Below, piece by piece: positions 11,546 through 23,098 of a stretch of 64,000 nucleotides of DNA. Made by a program: the position numbers and the translations under genes. The stretch is from Perognathus longimembris pacificus (lineage: Eukaryota > Chordata > Mammalia > Rodentia > Heteromyidae). Within the stretch, counting starts at the first letter, position 1; every line of letters starts with the position of its first letter. The DNA lies in contig NC_063168.1 of assembly GCF_023159225.1 (NCBI RefSeq), positions 56,151,398-56,215,397 on the forward strand. The letters run 5' to 3'. Under the pieces are notes generated by a model, which saw only the letters and a program-made list of their open reading frames with translations, searched no databases and had not been told where the DNA came from.

Positions 11546-11770
11546 GTTGATGAGTATTCAGAATGTTCTGCTTTAAAGCTTTAAAAACAGTTAAACCACA
11601 CATTGGTGGGTGTATTTCTTCAGTTGCTGGCACTTATTTATATAGTAGAGATGTGCAAATGTGAACTTGAGATTATAAATATACTAATTTGCCCATTGAA
11701 CAAAGATTATCTTTGTAACCAAACACTGGCCACGCCCATCTGAGCTCACTTCTCAATGAGGCCCCGATCT

Positions 11771-11976
11771 TTTTTTTTTTTTTTTTTCTGGTCATAGGGC
11801 TTGAACTCCTGGCCTGGGCGCTGTCCCTGAGGTCTCCACCTCAAGGCTAGTGTTCTACCACTGGAGCCACAGGGCCACTTCCTGTTTTCTGGAGGTTAAT
11901 TGGAGATTCAAGTCTCACGGACTGGCTTTGAACCACAATCCTCAGATCTCAGCCCACCTACCCACGCCCCCTCTCA
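11771..11976 (-). mobile_element. B1-Geo SINE with 12-bp TSD
   Basis: T-run, antisense Geo (GGCTTGAACTCCTGGCC), linker GGTTAATTGGAGATTCAAG, B1 head up to CCTCAGATCTCAGCCC. The flanks AGGCCCC(G/A)ATCT at 11759-11770 and 11977-11988 differ at one base. Confidence 0.88.
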
Positions 11977-11988
11977 AGGCCCCAATCT

Positions 11989-12719
11989 GATCCAATAAAA
12001 ACTTAGGCAAACCTTAAGATCATGCCCAGCAACTCAAGGCCCCATCTGTAAATTGACTCTAGTCCCTTCTTAAAGTGTCTGCCTGAAAAAACTCAAGGCT
12101 GTAAAGGAAAAAACTCTTAGTTTTAGATGATCCCTAAGTGCCAGACCTCTGTCTTCCAGTCTTTGTGGAAGGGCAGAATCCTAACTCTCATATCTGCCAG
12201 CCAGCACACACAAGCTGGCTTGAGTTGGTTGGTACTGAACCCTTTGTAACTTTTTCCTTCCACTCTGCTTGGCCTACTTTATCATGGCTCATCTTCCCGT
12301 CAAGTCTCCTGGTTCATGCCTGTGGAAACCAAGGTTAAGTTCAATTCATGTTGGACTCTGGAGTATTGCAATGGTTTCTGCTGGATACTCTGCTCTTACC
12401 ATTATAACTGGTATCTAGCTGAACAATATATATTCCATTATTTTTTCTCCAGACTAATTGATTATCAGAGTAAGGATATAGGCTTCAACAATGTGGAAAT
12501 GTTAACTTGGAGGGTCTAAATAATAATGTGTGAGAACCACTGAGACTTCACTTAAGAATCTCACCCAGCCATATTTATTCAGTCATCCACAATGATATTT
12601 ACTTATTTTTCATGGAGCATAATGATGGGTTTTTTTTTCAAGGATCTTAAGTATCTTAAGCTCAATTGACTAAAATTTGTCAAAGTGATTGTTCTCAGTA
12701 CAAATGATGGCTTATAGGT
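11989..12719. other. Intergenic, no gene recognised
   Basis: Mixed composition. A CCAATAAAAACTT motif at 11993 resembles an LTR poly(A) region, but no LTR ends were found. Short open frames at 12138-12519 look accidental. Confidence 0.5.
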
Positions 12720-12795
12720 TTCCTTCCTTCCTTCCTTCCTTCCTTCCTTCCTTCCTTCCTTCCTTCCTTCCTTCCTTCCTTCCTTCCTTCCTCCC
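12720..12795. repeat. (TTCC)n microsatellite
   Basis: About 18 uninterrupted TTCC units, adjacent to a minus-strand B1, so probably expanded from its tail. Confidence 0.97.
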
Positions 12796-12799
12796 TATG

Positions 12800-12929
12800 A
12801 CAAGTTCTCTCTAGGTAGTACAGGCTGGCTCTGAACTCATTATGTAGCTGTGGTGGCCTTGAACTTGCTACCCTCCTGCCTCAGCCTCCTGAATGCTAGA
12901 ATCACAGGCATGTAGCACCACACTTGGTT
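12800..12929 (-). mobile_element. B1 SINE
   Basis: A classical antisense B1: CTGAACTCATTATGTAGCTG, GGCCTTGAACTTGC, CCTCAGCCTCCTGAATGCTA, CACAGGCATGTAGCACCAC. No Geo or ID part is attached. Confidence 0.88.
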
Positions 12930-13181
12930 CAGATGGAATAGTTTAATATTAGATTTTGATCAATCAAATATGTATTTTAAGAATGTCTATTAGAACAAAA
13001 GAAATATAGATGTGTAACTTACAAACCCTGAAAAGGGGAAATTAGAATAAAGAAAACTTGAAAAATCCTAAAGATGGCAATAAAGGAGAAAAAATGGAGA
13101 AAAAGAACAGTAATATAAAAATAATTCTAACATAGTAATTATATGCCAGATTGTATAAGGTCACATAAAAATGTAAATACT

Positions 13182-13416
13182 GCTAGGTGCCGGTGGCTCA
13201 TGCCTGTAATCCTAGCTACTAGGGGGCTGAGATCTCAGTATTGTAGTTCAAAGCCAGCCAAGGCAGGAACGCCCATGAAACATTTACCTCCAATTAACCA
13301 CCAGAAGACTAGAAGTGGCACTGAGACTCAAGTGGTGGAGCACTAGCCTTGATCTAAAGAGCTCAGGGACAGCGCCCAGGCCCAGAGTTCAAGCTCCACG
13401 ACTGGAAAAAAAAAAA
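13182..13416 (+). mobile_element. B1-Geo SINE with TSD
   Basis: Full length: GGTGCCGGTGGCTCATGCCT, linker CTCCAATTAACCACCAG, Geo GACTCAAGTGGTGGAGCACT, GAGTTCAAGCTCC, A-tail. Flanking GTAAATACT at 13173-13181 and 13417-13425. Confidence 0.93.
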
Positions 13417-13425
13417 GTAAATACT

Positions 13426-15900
13426 ATTACTAAATTATAAACACAAGTTTGTCACAATAAATTCAGGTGTAGGACAATGTGTAGTTAAGAGGATCAGATA
13501 TCTCTCCCCAGTTGCGTTGGAAATGAGTTGCAGGCAAGCTCTGTAGACCAAAGAAAACTGGTTCAGCAGAAAGAGCTGAGGGTAAAAGTACCAAAGTAGA
13601 AAGAGGTGGTTTCCATATTGAAGTTCCCATGAAATTGGCTAATATCACCCAGCTTGGGTACTGAAGATGAAGCACCCCTCCCTACATGAAATGGGACCCT
13701 CAGGGAAAGTAGAGGGGGGTGGCATGTATACCTCCAACTCCTCTTTTCCTTAGGACCTCTGAAGGTCCCTCGATGGTAGAGCTAGAGCTCTTCTAAGAAA
13801 TCTGAACTAAATTTAGCCAGGCCAGATGGTACAATTCGTCTGTTCTTTCATGGACTCTGCAAAACTGGATAGAAGATAGGACTTATCAATCTTATTGGGA
13901 AGATGGAAAATTCCTTCCAGAAGTCAGTTCTTTAGTTTTGGGCCAAAAGGAGGGCATGGTAACTGCATGCTATCTACATTTGGCAGCACACTCTCTGCCT
14001 CTATTGGTTTTACACATGGAAGGGCTGTTGCAGGGAATTGTGGGAAAGACATTGAGAAAATATGAACATGAATGGAGTTCACCACCTGAACACGCTGTAT
14101 CCCTAAATGTCCCCAACCCCTCCCTCCTAATCATGTAGGGAGCTATGATTCTGCTATTCCCCCTGGGGTGCTAAATAGAAAATTGCATAGAACTAAGGAC
14201 CAAAAGACATGACTGCTCATCCCAGCTCTGTCTCACCCTGTGGATGGGATGATGAGTGAGGCTCTTGAGTCCTCATCTCAGGTCCACCTCCACCCACCCT
14301 GCCATCCATCAATGACACAAGAATGTTTAGCTCATGGAGTTTGTGAGAAGAAAGAAAATAACATAGAAAAAGTGCTTTGGAAAACCATTCTCTGTTGTAG
14401 AAATGCAACATCCATGAGACAATTCTAAATCATCTGCCTGTGGTGGTGTCATCTCCTACAGAAGTGCCTGATGAGTCATAGTGGCCATCTAGAACACAGT
14501 CAGTCTGGTATTCCCACTCTCTTCCACCACCACATTCAATCCTAATCCCATCTGCCCTTCCTGTGTTGGCCTGGAAACAGGAAAACACCCCAAATCGGAC
14601 CAATCAGAGTCTCTGTCTTGTGTCAGCCCTATTTGAGCTCTGGCTTCAAGTGGAGGAATTTCTAACCTGATGGTTTTTTAGACACAAATCACAGCATCCT
14701 TCTCCTATGACCAAGTTAAAAAATATAAATAAGATAAGTCTAGAACTTATTAGCAGTTGAGCAAATACCTGAAAGGTGAGAGGTAGACAAGGGCTGGTTC
14801 TCCAATCGCAATTTCCAAGTCTTAAGTATGTGTGCCATCATCTGAGTATCATTCAAAGTACAGGATCCCTCAGTGTAAACACCTCATCATTACCTTCAAG
14901 AGAATAAACTGCTAGAATTAGGAGAGACATCATGTCCCACTTATGCAAAGGCCACTTGATCTCATTTTAATGGACATTTGAAAGGAGACATAAGTACATG
15001 AATCTGTGTGGTTGGCAGGATGCTCTTAATAATATCCTTAATCCATTTTCATGTCTCTGACTTGTGGGATAAACATACTTCTATTCGTACTGTAGCCTGT
15101 CTACTTGGCCAATTCCTGTCTGTGTTTCATATCTAAGACTACGCCTCAGTCCGTACAAATTTCTTTTTTCCTTAGTGCAGATTCATAACAAACAGAGAAA
15201 AATGCGGATCATCCAGCTTCACATCAAAGTCTTAGCGACTGACTTATTCTGCTCCGGAATATAAATTTTCAAAATGTAACTTGTGTTCACCTTTGCATAC
15301 TTGTGATTTCAAAAATAGTACATATTCGCCATAAATTCGAATTTAGATAAGTACAAAGAAAAATAAAATATGCTCCAATCTCACCTGTCCTTTTTTGTGG
15401 GTGTATGTATATGGTAGTCTACCAATAGCCCCTGTGATCCCCATCCACACTGAACCAGAGCTGATCATATAGAATGTCTAACTTCCCAGCATTGATGCTT
15501 TCCCTTGTTTATTGGGTCTCTGACTCTAAAAGGAGTCAGAGGCTATGCCATGATGATTTTACAAGAGGAGAAGTTCATTAACAGAAGAACAGAGGCCCCT
15601 GGCCTGTGGCCAGCACCAACTTTCTAGCCATAGAAGTGAGGGGCTTCATAGGCAAATGTCACCAGGTTGGTAGAACAGTACTTTCCAGAGCACAGCTCCT
15701 GTAGAAACATTACCTTGAGCAACCATTTGTGAATGGAAACAACTTTACAAGGACTAAGGCAGAGATGAGAGACCTTTAGCACTTGGGTGAAGAAAGGAAG
15801 TAAGGAAAGACACTGAAGAGACTAAGCAGGACAATTTCCCATTGCTTACGTCACTGCTTCCCCAAACCCAGGCATCGCAGTATATGGAGAGATGTCCTTC
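13426..15900. other. Intergenic, no gene recognised
   Basis: 2.5 kb of single-copy-looking sequence. Open frames of 60-70 codons are scattered on both strands without family resemblance. No repeats beyond short A/T runs were recognised. Confidence 0.55.
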
Positions 15901-15914
15901 ATGTGACTGAGTGC

Positions 15915-16380
15915 CTGACTTTACTACAGATCTCACCATGCCCCAGTGAAGCCCAGCACCAAGAAAGCCCAGGCTTCAGAACAGCACCCAAGGACCAAGT
16001 CTCCAACCCCACCTCAACACCAGGGCAGCCTCCATGGCCCAAGACCCACACAACCTCAGATTTAGGACTCAGCACAGTATTAGGACAAACTCCAGGCCCT
16101 GCATATAGCCAAGCTCCACTGTAGCCTTGCCTCTCCATGATGCAGGCTCCAGACCAGGCCCAGTATCAGGCCAACCCCTGTGGACTCAGGCTCCCAGCCT
16201 GTCATCAGGCCCACACCAAGGCCAGATGGCTCCCTGCAAAGACTTAGATTTAAGGCCCACCCCACTACCAGGTTGGGCCCTTGTGGATCCAGAATACAAG
16301 GCCACCCCTGCTCCTGCTTCCCATCCACTGGCCTGGAAATCAGTCTGGTATGCCCCCAGACTGAGCAAACAGGGATTAGA
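15915..16380. repeat. Degenerate CCAGGCC-rich tandem repeat
   Basis: About 460 bp, GC-richer than its surroundings, built from a recurring theme (CAGGCC-(A/C)ACCCC-TG..GA-TCCAG or CTCAGGCTCC) spaced roughly 30-40 bp. It produces overlapping Pro-rich frames on both strands, which I regard as artefacts. It lies directly upstream of L1 ORF2 remains and may be part of that element or an independent minisatellite. Confidence 0.55.
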
Positions 16381-16409
16381 CCGTACCAGGAAGCCTACCC
16401 AAATATCTG

Positions 16410-16487
16410 TTTGTTTGTTTCTGGTCCTGAGGCTTGAACTCAGAGGCTGGGAGCTATCCTTGAGCCTCTCTGTGCTCAAGGCTAGTG
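16410..16487 (-). mobile_element. Geo-only SINE fragment (78 bp) with perfect 15-bp TSD
   Basis: Only the 3' part of a Geo monomer in antisense (TGGTCCTGAGGCTTGAACTC, TGTGCTCAAGGCTAGTG) with a GTTT-type tail. It is flanked by CTACCCAAATATCTG at 16395-16409 and 16488-16502. The TSD proves that this short piece is the whole insertion, not a later deletion. Confidence 0.93.
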
Positions 16488-16502
16488 CTACCCAAATATC
16501 TG

Positions 16503-16910
16503 GATGAGGACTTTCCCTGCCAAAGCCAGTGTACACAATTACACACAATATATTGGGCTAAAAGAAATAGATGAGTTCCTAAAAACATAAAACCTTACCC
16601 AGATTGAATTGTGATGAGATAAGAAAATCTGAAGAGATCAATAACCCATTAGGAGATCAAATCAGTTGTGTAGGATATGTATGAACTGAGGGTATTCTGT
16701 TAAGTGAAATAAACCAGCCAAGTCCTGCATGATCTTATTTATATGTGGAATCCAAAAATGTCAAACTTGTAAAGTCAGAGACAAGAACAGTCCTAGGGAG
16801 ACAGTGGATGGGGGAATGGGAAAGATTCGATCAAAGGGTACAAAGTTTCAGCCATGTCAGATGAATGTGTCCTGGAGATTAGTTAGCTCATAAATGAATA
16901 AAACTTAGAA
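16503..16910 (+). mobile_element. Old L1: ORF2 remnant joined to 3' UTR
   Basis: It contains a decayed stretch like L1 ORF2 (AAGAAATAGATGAGTTCCTA, AATCTGAAGAGATCAATAAC), then a jump to a 3' UTR of the L1MA/MB type (AAGTGAAATAAACCAGCC, TTATATGTGGAATCCAAAAA, AAGGGTACAAAGTTTCAGCC). It ends near ATAAAACTTAGAATAAA. It is non-coding, with an internal deletion. Confidence 0.8.
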
Positions 16911-17197
16911 TAAAGGGAAGAAAGAAAAAGCCCTTTTGCCATGGAGTGTAATAGTCAGCTTTCAACATCCTAACTCACTCTCCTCTTTGCTAAAAAAACT
17001 GTCCTTCATCAAGAGTAGTCTAGTCATCCCACCTTTACACACCTAAATGATGGCTAAGGAATTACAGTCCAAGGCAAGTTTAGGTCCTTTAGGTATGTGA
17101 ATGTTTGACATCAAGGGCCAGAGATTTTTGTATTTATACAAGGGACATACACTAGGAGCAAATGAGCATTCTTCTACCTTTTGTGCATGGTGGCATG

Positions 17198-17429
17198 TGG
17201 AGAGATTTGGGAGGAGAAAGGGAAAGGGAAGAGAAAGCAAGAGAGAGGAGAGCAGAGGGGAGTAGGAGGAAAGCTAGAGAAGGTAGAGTAAGAGAGAGAG
17301 AAAAAGAGAGAAAAGGAGGAGGAGGAGGAGGAGGAGGAGGAGGAGGAGGAGGAGGAGGAGGAGGAGGAGGAGGAGGAGCGGGAGGGGGAGCGGGAGGGGG
17401 AGGGGGAGGAGGAGGAGGAGGAGGAGAGA
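17198..17429. repeat. (GGA)n polypurine tract with G-rich end
   Basis: About 230 bp almost purely purine. A pure (GGA)n run occupies about 17315-17378, followed by GCGGGAGGGGGAGCGGGAGG-type sequence with four or more G-runs. Frames through it (poly-Gly on plus; poly-Pro or poly-Ser on minus, 102-201 codons) are artefacts. Confidence 0.96.
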
Positions 17430-18170
17430 TAGTGGGCTTTAGGCTCTGCAGGTGCAACCCCTGGCCCTGATGGGCTGACTGGCTGGTCTCTACAGAGAGG
17501 ACCTTCACTTGTTGCATTCCCATGAGTAACTTTTTTTTTCTGACAGCAAAGACCACCACTTTGACTGTATTTCTCTTTGCAATTTGGCTGAGACCCAGGC
17601 AACTTGTAGCTTTTCCCAGATTCTTCCTTCAAATGTAGACCACTGAGTGTGTGGAAAGAGGAGTCCCTGAAGGACGGAAATCTTCTGGAGGACTTTTGAG
17701 CAGAGTCTATGAGTAAGGCGAGAAGGAACAAGAAGGGAAGCAGCAGTGACGGGAACTGATTAACAGAAAGAAGGATCAACCAGCAAGAAGGTTACCGGGA
17801 GGGGAAGAACACCTAGAGGATGATATAAGGCCCCCTTGACGCCCTTGTAGGGAACACCTGGCAGTGTGAGTACAGGAAGAACATAGCATTCTTTGTTTGG
17901 CTGTTATTGTGCTTTGCTTGGAAATCCATTTACCCTATTATTATAAAGGACACTGCAAAGCACAGGAAGGGAGAGGTGCACATGGAAAGCTATGGGGGAG
18001 AAGCACAGAGCGCGCATGCACCTCCAGGAACCATATGTTCAACTACCTAGAAGCTTCCTGAACCTGTTCAGGGATACTTGACTGAAGTGAGCAGAGTAGA
18101 AAAGTAGTAGTCAGAAAAGGGGTGATTAGGTGGCTGGCCAATGCGGCAACAGTTGCTATAGAGATTAGTT
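17430..18170. other. Intergenic, no gene recognised
   Basis: Single-copy-looking DNA, nothing further seen. Confidence 0.55.
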
Positions 18171-18194
18171 TTGCTAAAAGGAAGCCAGTGTGTG

Positions 18195-18275
18195 GAGGGG
18201 TGGGGTGGGAGGGGAGTGGTAAAGCACCTGCCTATCAAACATAAAGCTCTGATTTCAAAACTTCAATGCTGCCAA
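18195..18275 (+). mobile_element. Degenerate dID monomer
   Basis: GTGGTAAAGCACCTGCCTAT, followed by TGATTTCAAAACTTCAATGC, resembles the A- and B-box parts of a dID monomer. It is followed by a long A/G-rich tail. Confidence 0.55.
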
Positions 18276-18460
18276 AGACAAAGAAGAAACAGAAGATGGG
18301 GAGAGGAGGAGAGGAGAAGAGAAGGAGAACAACAGGAGAGGACAAGGGGAGAAAAAAATCAAAAGAAAGAGGGGGGAGAAGAAAACAAAGAGGAAAGGAA
18401 TAAGAAAAATGAAAAGAAGGGGGAGAGGAGGAGGAGGAAGGGGAGGAGGAGAAAGCAGTC
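18276..18460. repeat. Polypurine (A/G) tract
   Basis: About 180 bp of AAGAAG/GGAGAGG-type sequence following a dID monomer, probably an expanded SINE tail. Confidence 0.9.
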
Positions 18461-18499
18461 AAGCACTTTGCAAGTACTTTAATAATAGGAATGGTACCT

Positions 18500-18825
18500 G
18501 AGCTGGGGGCAGTGATATGAGGCTGTCTGTCCATCCTAGCTACTTGGGAGATGGAGATTGTGAGGATCCTGATTTGAGGCCATCTTGAGTAGGAAAGTCC
18601 ACTTCACTTCACCTCAACAGAAAGAAGTTGGGTATAATGGCGTAAGCCTGTCATCTCAGCTACAAAGGGAATCCAATCATTGGAATCCTGTGGTCCAGTT
18701 GTGCCCTGAGACTGGAAGTGAGACTCTACCTCAAAAGTAATCAGCACAAAAAGAGGGTTACAGGCATGGCCCAGAGAGAAGCACCTGTCTAGGACTGAGT
18801 TCAAACCCCAGTACCACGAAAGAAA
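18500..18825 (+). mobile_element. B1-B1-dID trimeric SINE
   Basis: Two B1-like heads in tandem (first around CCATCCTAGCTACTTGGGAG; second around TGGCGTAAGCCTGTCATCTC) precede a dID monomer (GAGAAGCACCTGTCTAGGAC, GAGTTCAAACCCCAGTACCA) and an A-rich tail. The same order recurs at 22.2, 37.5 and 54.8 kb. Confidence 0.7.
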
Positions 18826-19204
18826 AATAGAAGAAAATATGAGGGCAAGGTGTCTCTGGAATCAGCAAGACCCTATCCACCACCATCAGTTGCTCCATGG
18901 AGTAAATGTAGAGACTTGTTTCAGAGATTTTGCTCTGAGAAGACAGCCTGTGGGGCCTGCTTGCGTTGGGCTGCCCAGGAATTATTTCTCTGAGGTTTCT
19001 TTCCCATGTTCAGCTATCAAGGCCCAGCAAGGCTATTGTCACTGTGGTTCACACAGGAAGAAGTAACTTCTGGAACATAGGAAATCATGCCTTGCTGCTT
19101 GGGAAAACTGTGAGCAGTCCCCCTGCCTTCCCACCATTTCTTTTCAGTATTTTTTCTTCATGTTGCTCTTTCCTTCTTGCCTCTGCTCTTCTGAACCATA
19201 GTGT

Positions 19205-19405
19205 CCAGGTGCAGTAGCTCATGTCTGTAGTGCCAGCTACTCAAGATGTAAGGAAGGAGAATGCCAATCAGAAGGCTTTCCAGGCAAAGTTGACTCAATA
19301 TCCCATGTAAAAACCAAATTAAAAGCAAAAAGGACTAAAGGCAGGCAAATTGCAAAGGCCTTGGCTCAGCACATGAGAAACCCTGAGTTTGAGCTCCCCC
19401 AAAAG
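19205..19405 (+). mobile_element. B1-dID SINE
   Basis: B1 head (CAGGTGCAGTAGCTCATGTC), then a mutated dID (CTTGGCTCAGCACATGAG, GAGTTTGAGCTCCCCC) and an A-rich tail. Confidence 0.68.
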
Positions 19406-20232
19406 CAAACAACAAAAAAGAAAGACCATCATAACAGGTGTGGAACTTCACACAGAAGCTACTGGGAATCCTAACTTCTTCACTTGAGTTTATTGCCAAG
19501 AATTGAGTAATGTCGTCTAGTCCATGGAATTTGTTCAGTGGTCTTTTAACTGGTGGTTGAAAAGTAACTTTTCTCCCTAGAGAAACAAATTCAGGATGGG
19601 CCTCACAGCTTACACCTAAAACACAATTCCATCTCCTTGCAGCTTACCCTTGCCCCTTTCATCTTGACCACACCTCTCTTGACTCACTGGGATGGGTATT
19701 CTTGTCTCCAGAAGATGAGTGAGCACCCTAAAATTCCTTCAGAGCAACATAAGCAAGGTCCACGCAATTTACAGAGGAATGGCAGGAACATGTTTCTCCC
19801 CAGGAGAAAGGAATTAGAGGGAAATGTTAAACAATAACGCCTGGTAAACGACTACTTTTGTGGACAGAGGGTGGAAGAAATTCTTGTAATGGTTCATAGA
19901 ACACAAGGATGATGGTTACTAGGAATTCAACAGAGAAAATTTTCAGGATCTTAATCAGGGACCATAAATGGATTGTTCACTTGATCACTTAGAACATTTC
20001 TGACATTCTGGTTCCAGCAGAGTGGCGTGGTGGGCAAAAGGCAGATTTTCTGTATTTAAAATCTGAATAAGAAAAGTGGCCTGTGACAGGATGGATACAG
20101 AGGATTCAGGATTCAGGTAGAGAAACCAGAGGCCAAGTGGGTAACTAGAAGAGGCAGTCAAATCTGGGTGAGGATTTTCATGCCAAAGGAATGCAGATGC
20201 TATGAAGAAAATGCCCCAGATAAAAGCCAATG

Positions 20233-20330
20233 ACTAGAAATGGAGGTGTGACTCAAGTGGTAGAGCGCCAGCCTTGAGTGAAAAGGCCAAGTGAGAGCAT
20301 GAGGCCGTGAGTTCAAGTGCTTGTGCCAGC
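20233..20330 (+). mobile_element. Geo-type monomer
   Basis: GTGTGACTCAAGTGGTAGAG.. CTAGCCTT-like CCAGCCTTGAGTG, then GTGAGTTCAAGTGCTTGTGC. No head is present. Confidence 0.75.
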
Positions 20331-20358
20331 GCAAAATCTAAAACAACCAACCCCTTCC

Positions 20359-20379
20359 ATATCCCATATATACATATAT

Positions 20380-20386
<7 letters not shown>
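20359..20386. repeat. Perfect 13-bp inverted repeat (2-nt spacer)
   Basis: ATATCCCATATAT and its exact complement ATATATGGGATAT are separated by AC. It borders the (AT)n run that follows. Confidence 0.95.
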
Positions 20387-20445
<59 letters not shown>

Positions 20446-20446
20446 G
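20382..20446. repeat. (AT)n(AG)n microsatellite
   Basis: About 14 AT units directly followed by about 17 AG units. Confidence 0.95.
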
Positions 20447-21761
20447 TAAGAGAGAGAAAGAATGATGCTGAGATACAGAATGATCAAGAATTATAAGTTA
20501 AGTATAAAAACTAAAGCTCATTCCCTAGCTTCCCCCAGCTACCCCCAGGAGACCTGGGCAGTTTGGCATAAATCCCTTTCTTACATGCCTACATACCAAC
20601 ATTCTAACCTTCTCCTTTTCCTTGTTTCCTCCTACCTCTCCGCCACTAATTATGATTTCCAGAGAAACTTGCCCTATTGGAAGTCAAAAAGATCTTAGGC
20701 CTAACTACATATTAAGAGCAGTATTAAAGTTATGCCTTAAAAAAAATCAACCAGGTTTGGAAGTAAAATGAGACATGAAAAGCTAAAAAGCCCTTTTCCC
20801 CAAAGAGTCACTTTCTTTTACAAAAGAATTCCATGTATTTCCTCCTTCCTCTTTTGTGAATTTTCTATCCTATCAACACGAATGGACAAAAATAATTCTG
20901 ATTTATCTATTAGGCTTGTCCCTATACTAAGTCTAGCACTGGGGACTTCCGGAGGTCTCTGCTAGTGCTTGATACGTTGGCTGCAAGGTGATCACAAGTT
21001 TAATATATTGATTGATCTAATTTATAGTTAACATTAACAGAGTGTGATATATTGGATTAATGTAGGAATAACACATTAATCATTATATCCCATTGTAAGT
21101 ATTTAATAATACATGTTTTATAAAAAGGAATAACTTACTAAGCAAGAACCTAATGCGTTATAAAAACATATAACCATTGTAATAACTTTATTATAGACAT
21201 ATGGCATTCTAGATGCACAGACTCAGGCTCTATTTCTGGTTGGGGTTTCCATGGGGAGAATGGAAAGTGAATTGAGACAAGCCAAGAAAACTTCTAAGGT
21301 TTTGGAGACTTACCAATCTGTAAATCATGCAGTGAATGGTCATTATTTATATTTTAAAATACCCTTTAAAATAAAATGTTTATGTTTTAAAATAAAATAG
21401 CTTTTATTTTGACTGTGTTAACTCTAGCTTCACAATCAAACACTCATGGGATAAGAAATGGAACCCAGAGGATGATTGTTCCCATTGGACGACACTCGGG
21501 CCAGGCCTCAGAGTGCTGTACTTCCACGTCCGTAGCAGCATGGAAGCCACAGGCTCTTGTGTTCCATCCACCTCTACTAGTTCTATTTTTGTGTCTCCGC
21601 ATTTAGCACACAGAGCTATCTTCCTCACCCAGCTGACAGGCATGAGAGTCCCCAGGGCATAGTATTACAGGAGACCGTTGAGCATGCTTCCTATCCTTCA
21701 AGTACAACAATGCAAAATGTACAAATCACATCAGCCAACAGCAAGCAGTTACTGCTGTTGG

Positions 21762-21763
<2 letters not shown>
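20447..21763. other. Intergenic, no gene recognised
   Basis: AT-rich. Two opposing open frames at 21404-21643 (65 and 79 codons) show no resemblance to a known family and no splice context. Confidence 0.55.

Positions 21764-21807
<44 letters not shown>
21764..21807. repeat. (GT)n microsatellite
   Basis: About 22 uninterrupted GT units. Confidence 0.96.
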
Positions 21808-21810
<3 letters not shown>

Positions 21811-22159
21811 AATTGCTAAAGATTTCTTTCTTTGCATAAAGTTTTATGCCACATAAAAACAAAATGCCTCAAATGCTTTCTGGGAATTTGTCTTATGCTC
21901 TTCCATAGAATCTATTTCTAGACTTAAATTCACTTTAAAAAAAAAGGATGACAAAGTGAAGTTTCTTATAAGCAAAAGATTTAAAACTCAGGAATTGGTT
22001 TTTGAACCTCCACTTTTTTCCTTTTGGCTAAGGAGGCCATGGTTACCTGGCCTAAATGAACTGTTAGATTGTTCAAAGGTCAAATCTTAAAAGCAGATAA
22101 ACCTTGGCTTAATATTCAGCTATTCAGTTTCAGTTGATGCCTGTAAGATTTGCCAGCTC

Positions 22160-22460
22160 AGCCATGCCTGGGGGCTCATACTAAAATTCCTAGCTACTCA
22201 GGAAGTTCATGATTCCTAACCAGCCCAGGTAGAAATGCGAGACGCCCCATCACAATGAAAAAAAGCGGGTAGCACACATCTGCTATCCCAGCAAAATAGA
22301 AATGTAAACAGGAGTATCATAGTCTAGATAAGCTTCAATAAATACATGAGACTTTATTTGAAAACTAATTAGAGCAAAAGAACTGAGGGCATGACTCAAG
22401 TGGTACAACACCTGCCTACCAAGTACAAGGCCCAGAATTCAAATCCAATACCACCAAGAA
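22160..22460 (+). mobile_element. B1-B1-dID trimeric SINE
   Basis: First B1 head (CCATGCCTGGGGGCTCATAC, CTAGCTACTCAGGAAG), second head (GCGGGTAGCACACATCTGCT), then dID (GGCATGACTCAAGTGGTACA, CACCTGCCTACCAAGTACAA, AATTCAAATCCAATACCACC). A CA-rich tail follows. Confidence 0.72.
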
Positions 22461-22904
22461 CACACGTGCGCATGTGCGCGCACACACACACACAAAAGGT
22501 CAGTTCCCTGTGTCAGAATAGAAGAGATGGAAACCTGACAGCCCAAATTGCAAATGTTACAGATCTAAGTGTGGGTGAGCACTACCGTTCTGCTCAGATT
22601 TAGACCAACAAGTGCAACAGTCTCTATGCACACAAACCCACTAAGCATTTCAAATAAGGGCAATTGGAACTGAAATCTTGAGATATACACCACATTTCAA
22701 AAACTTGGTGCAAAGAAGGGAATGCAAAATACTAAAAATGTTGTTATGATTACATGTTGAAACAATAATGCTCTTGATGTATTCATTTAAATAAACCATA
22801 TTAGTAAAATTCATGTTACTTTTTTATTTTTTTAGTGTGGTTGCTGATCAATATTAAGGAACCATGTGGCCATGTCTGTGGTTTATTTTATATTTCTTTC
22901 TCTT

Positions 22905-23098
22905 AGTTTGTTTGTTTGCCACTACTGGGGCTTGAACTCGGGGCCTGGGCATTATCCCTGAGCGTTGATGCTCAAGGCTAGCACTGTACCATTAGCACTA
23001 TAGCCCCACTTCCAACTTTTTGCTGGCTACTTGGAGACAAGGATCTCATAGACTTTTCTAGCCAGGCTGGCTTCTGTGATCCTCACATGTCAGCAGTT
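22905..23098 (-). mobile_element. B1-Geo SINE
   Basis: (GTTT)n tail, antisense Geo (GGGGCTTGAACTCGGGGCCT, GCTCAAGGCTAGCACTGTAC), linker, and a truncated head (GCCAGGCTGGCTTCTGTGAT). Confidence 0.88.

Noticed and set aside
15899..16548. Pro-rich overlapping frames on both strands
   Set aside because: They overlap in opposite strands and follow the CAGGCC-rich tandem repeat.
17152..17779. Poly-Pro, poly-Ser and poly-Gly frames of 102-201 codons
   Set aside because: Three frames of one (GGA)n tract; no coding signal outside the repeat.
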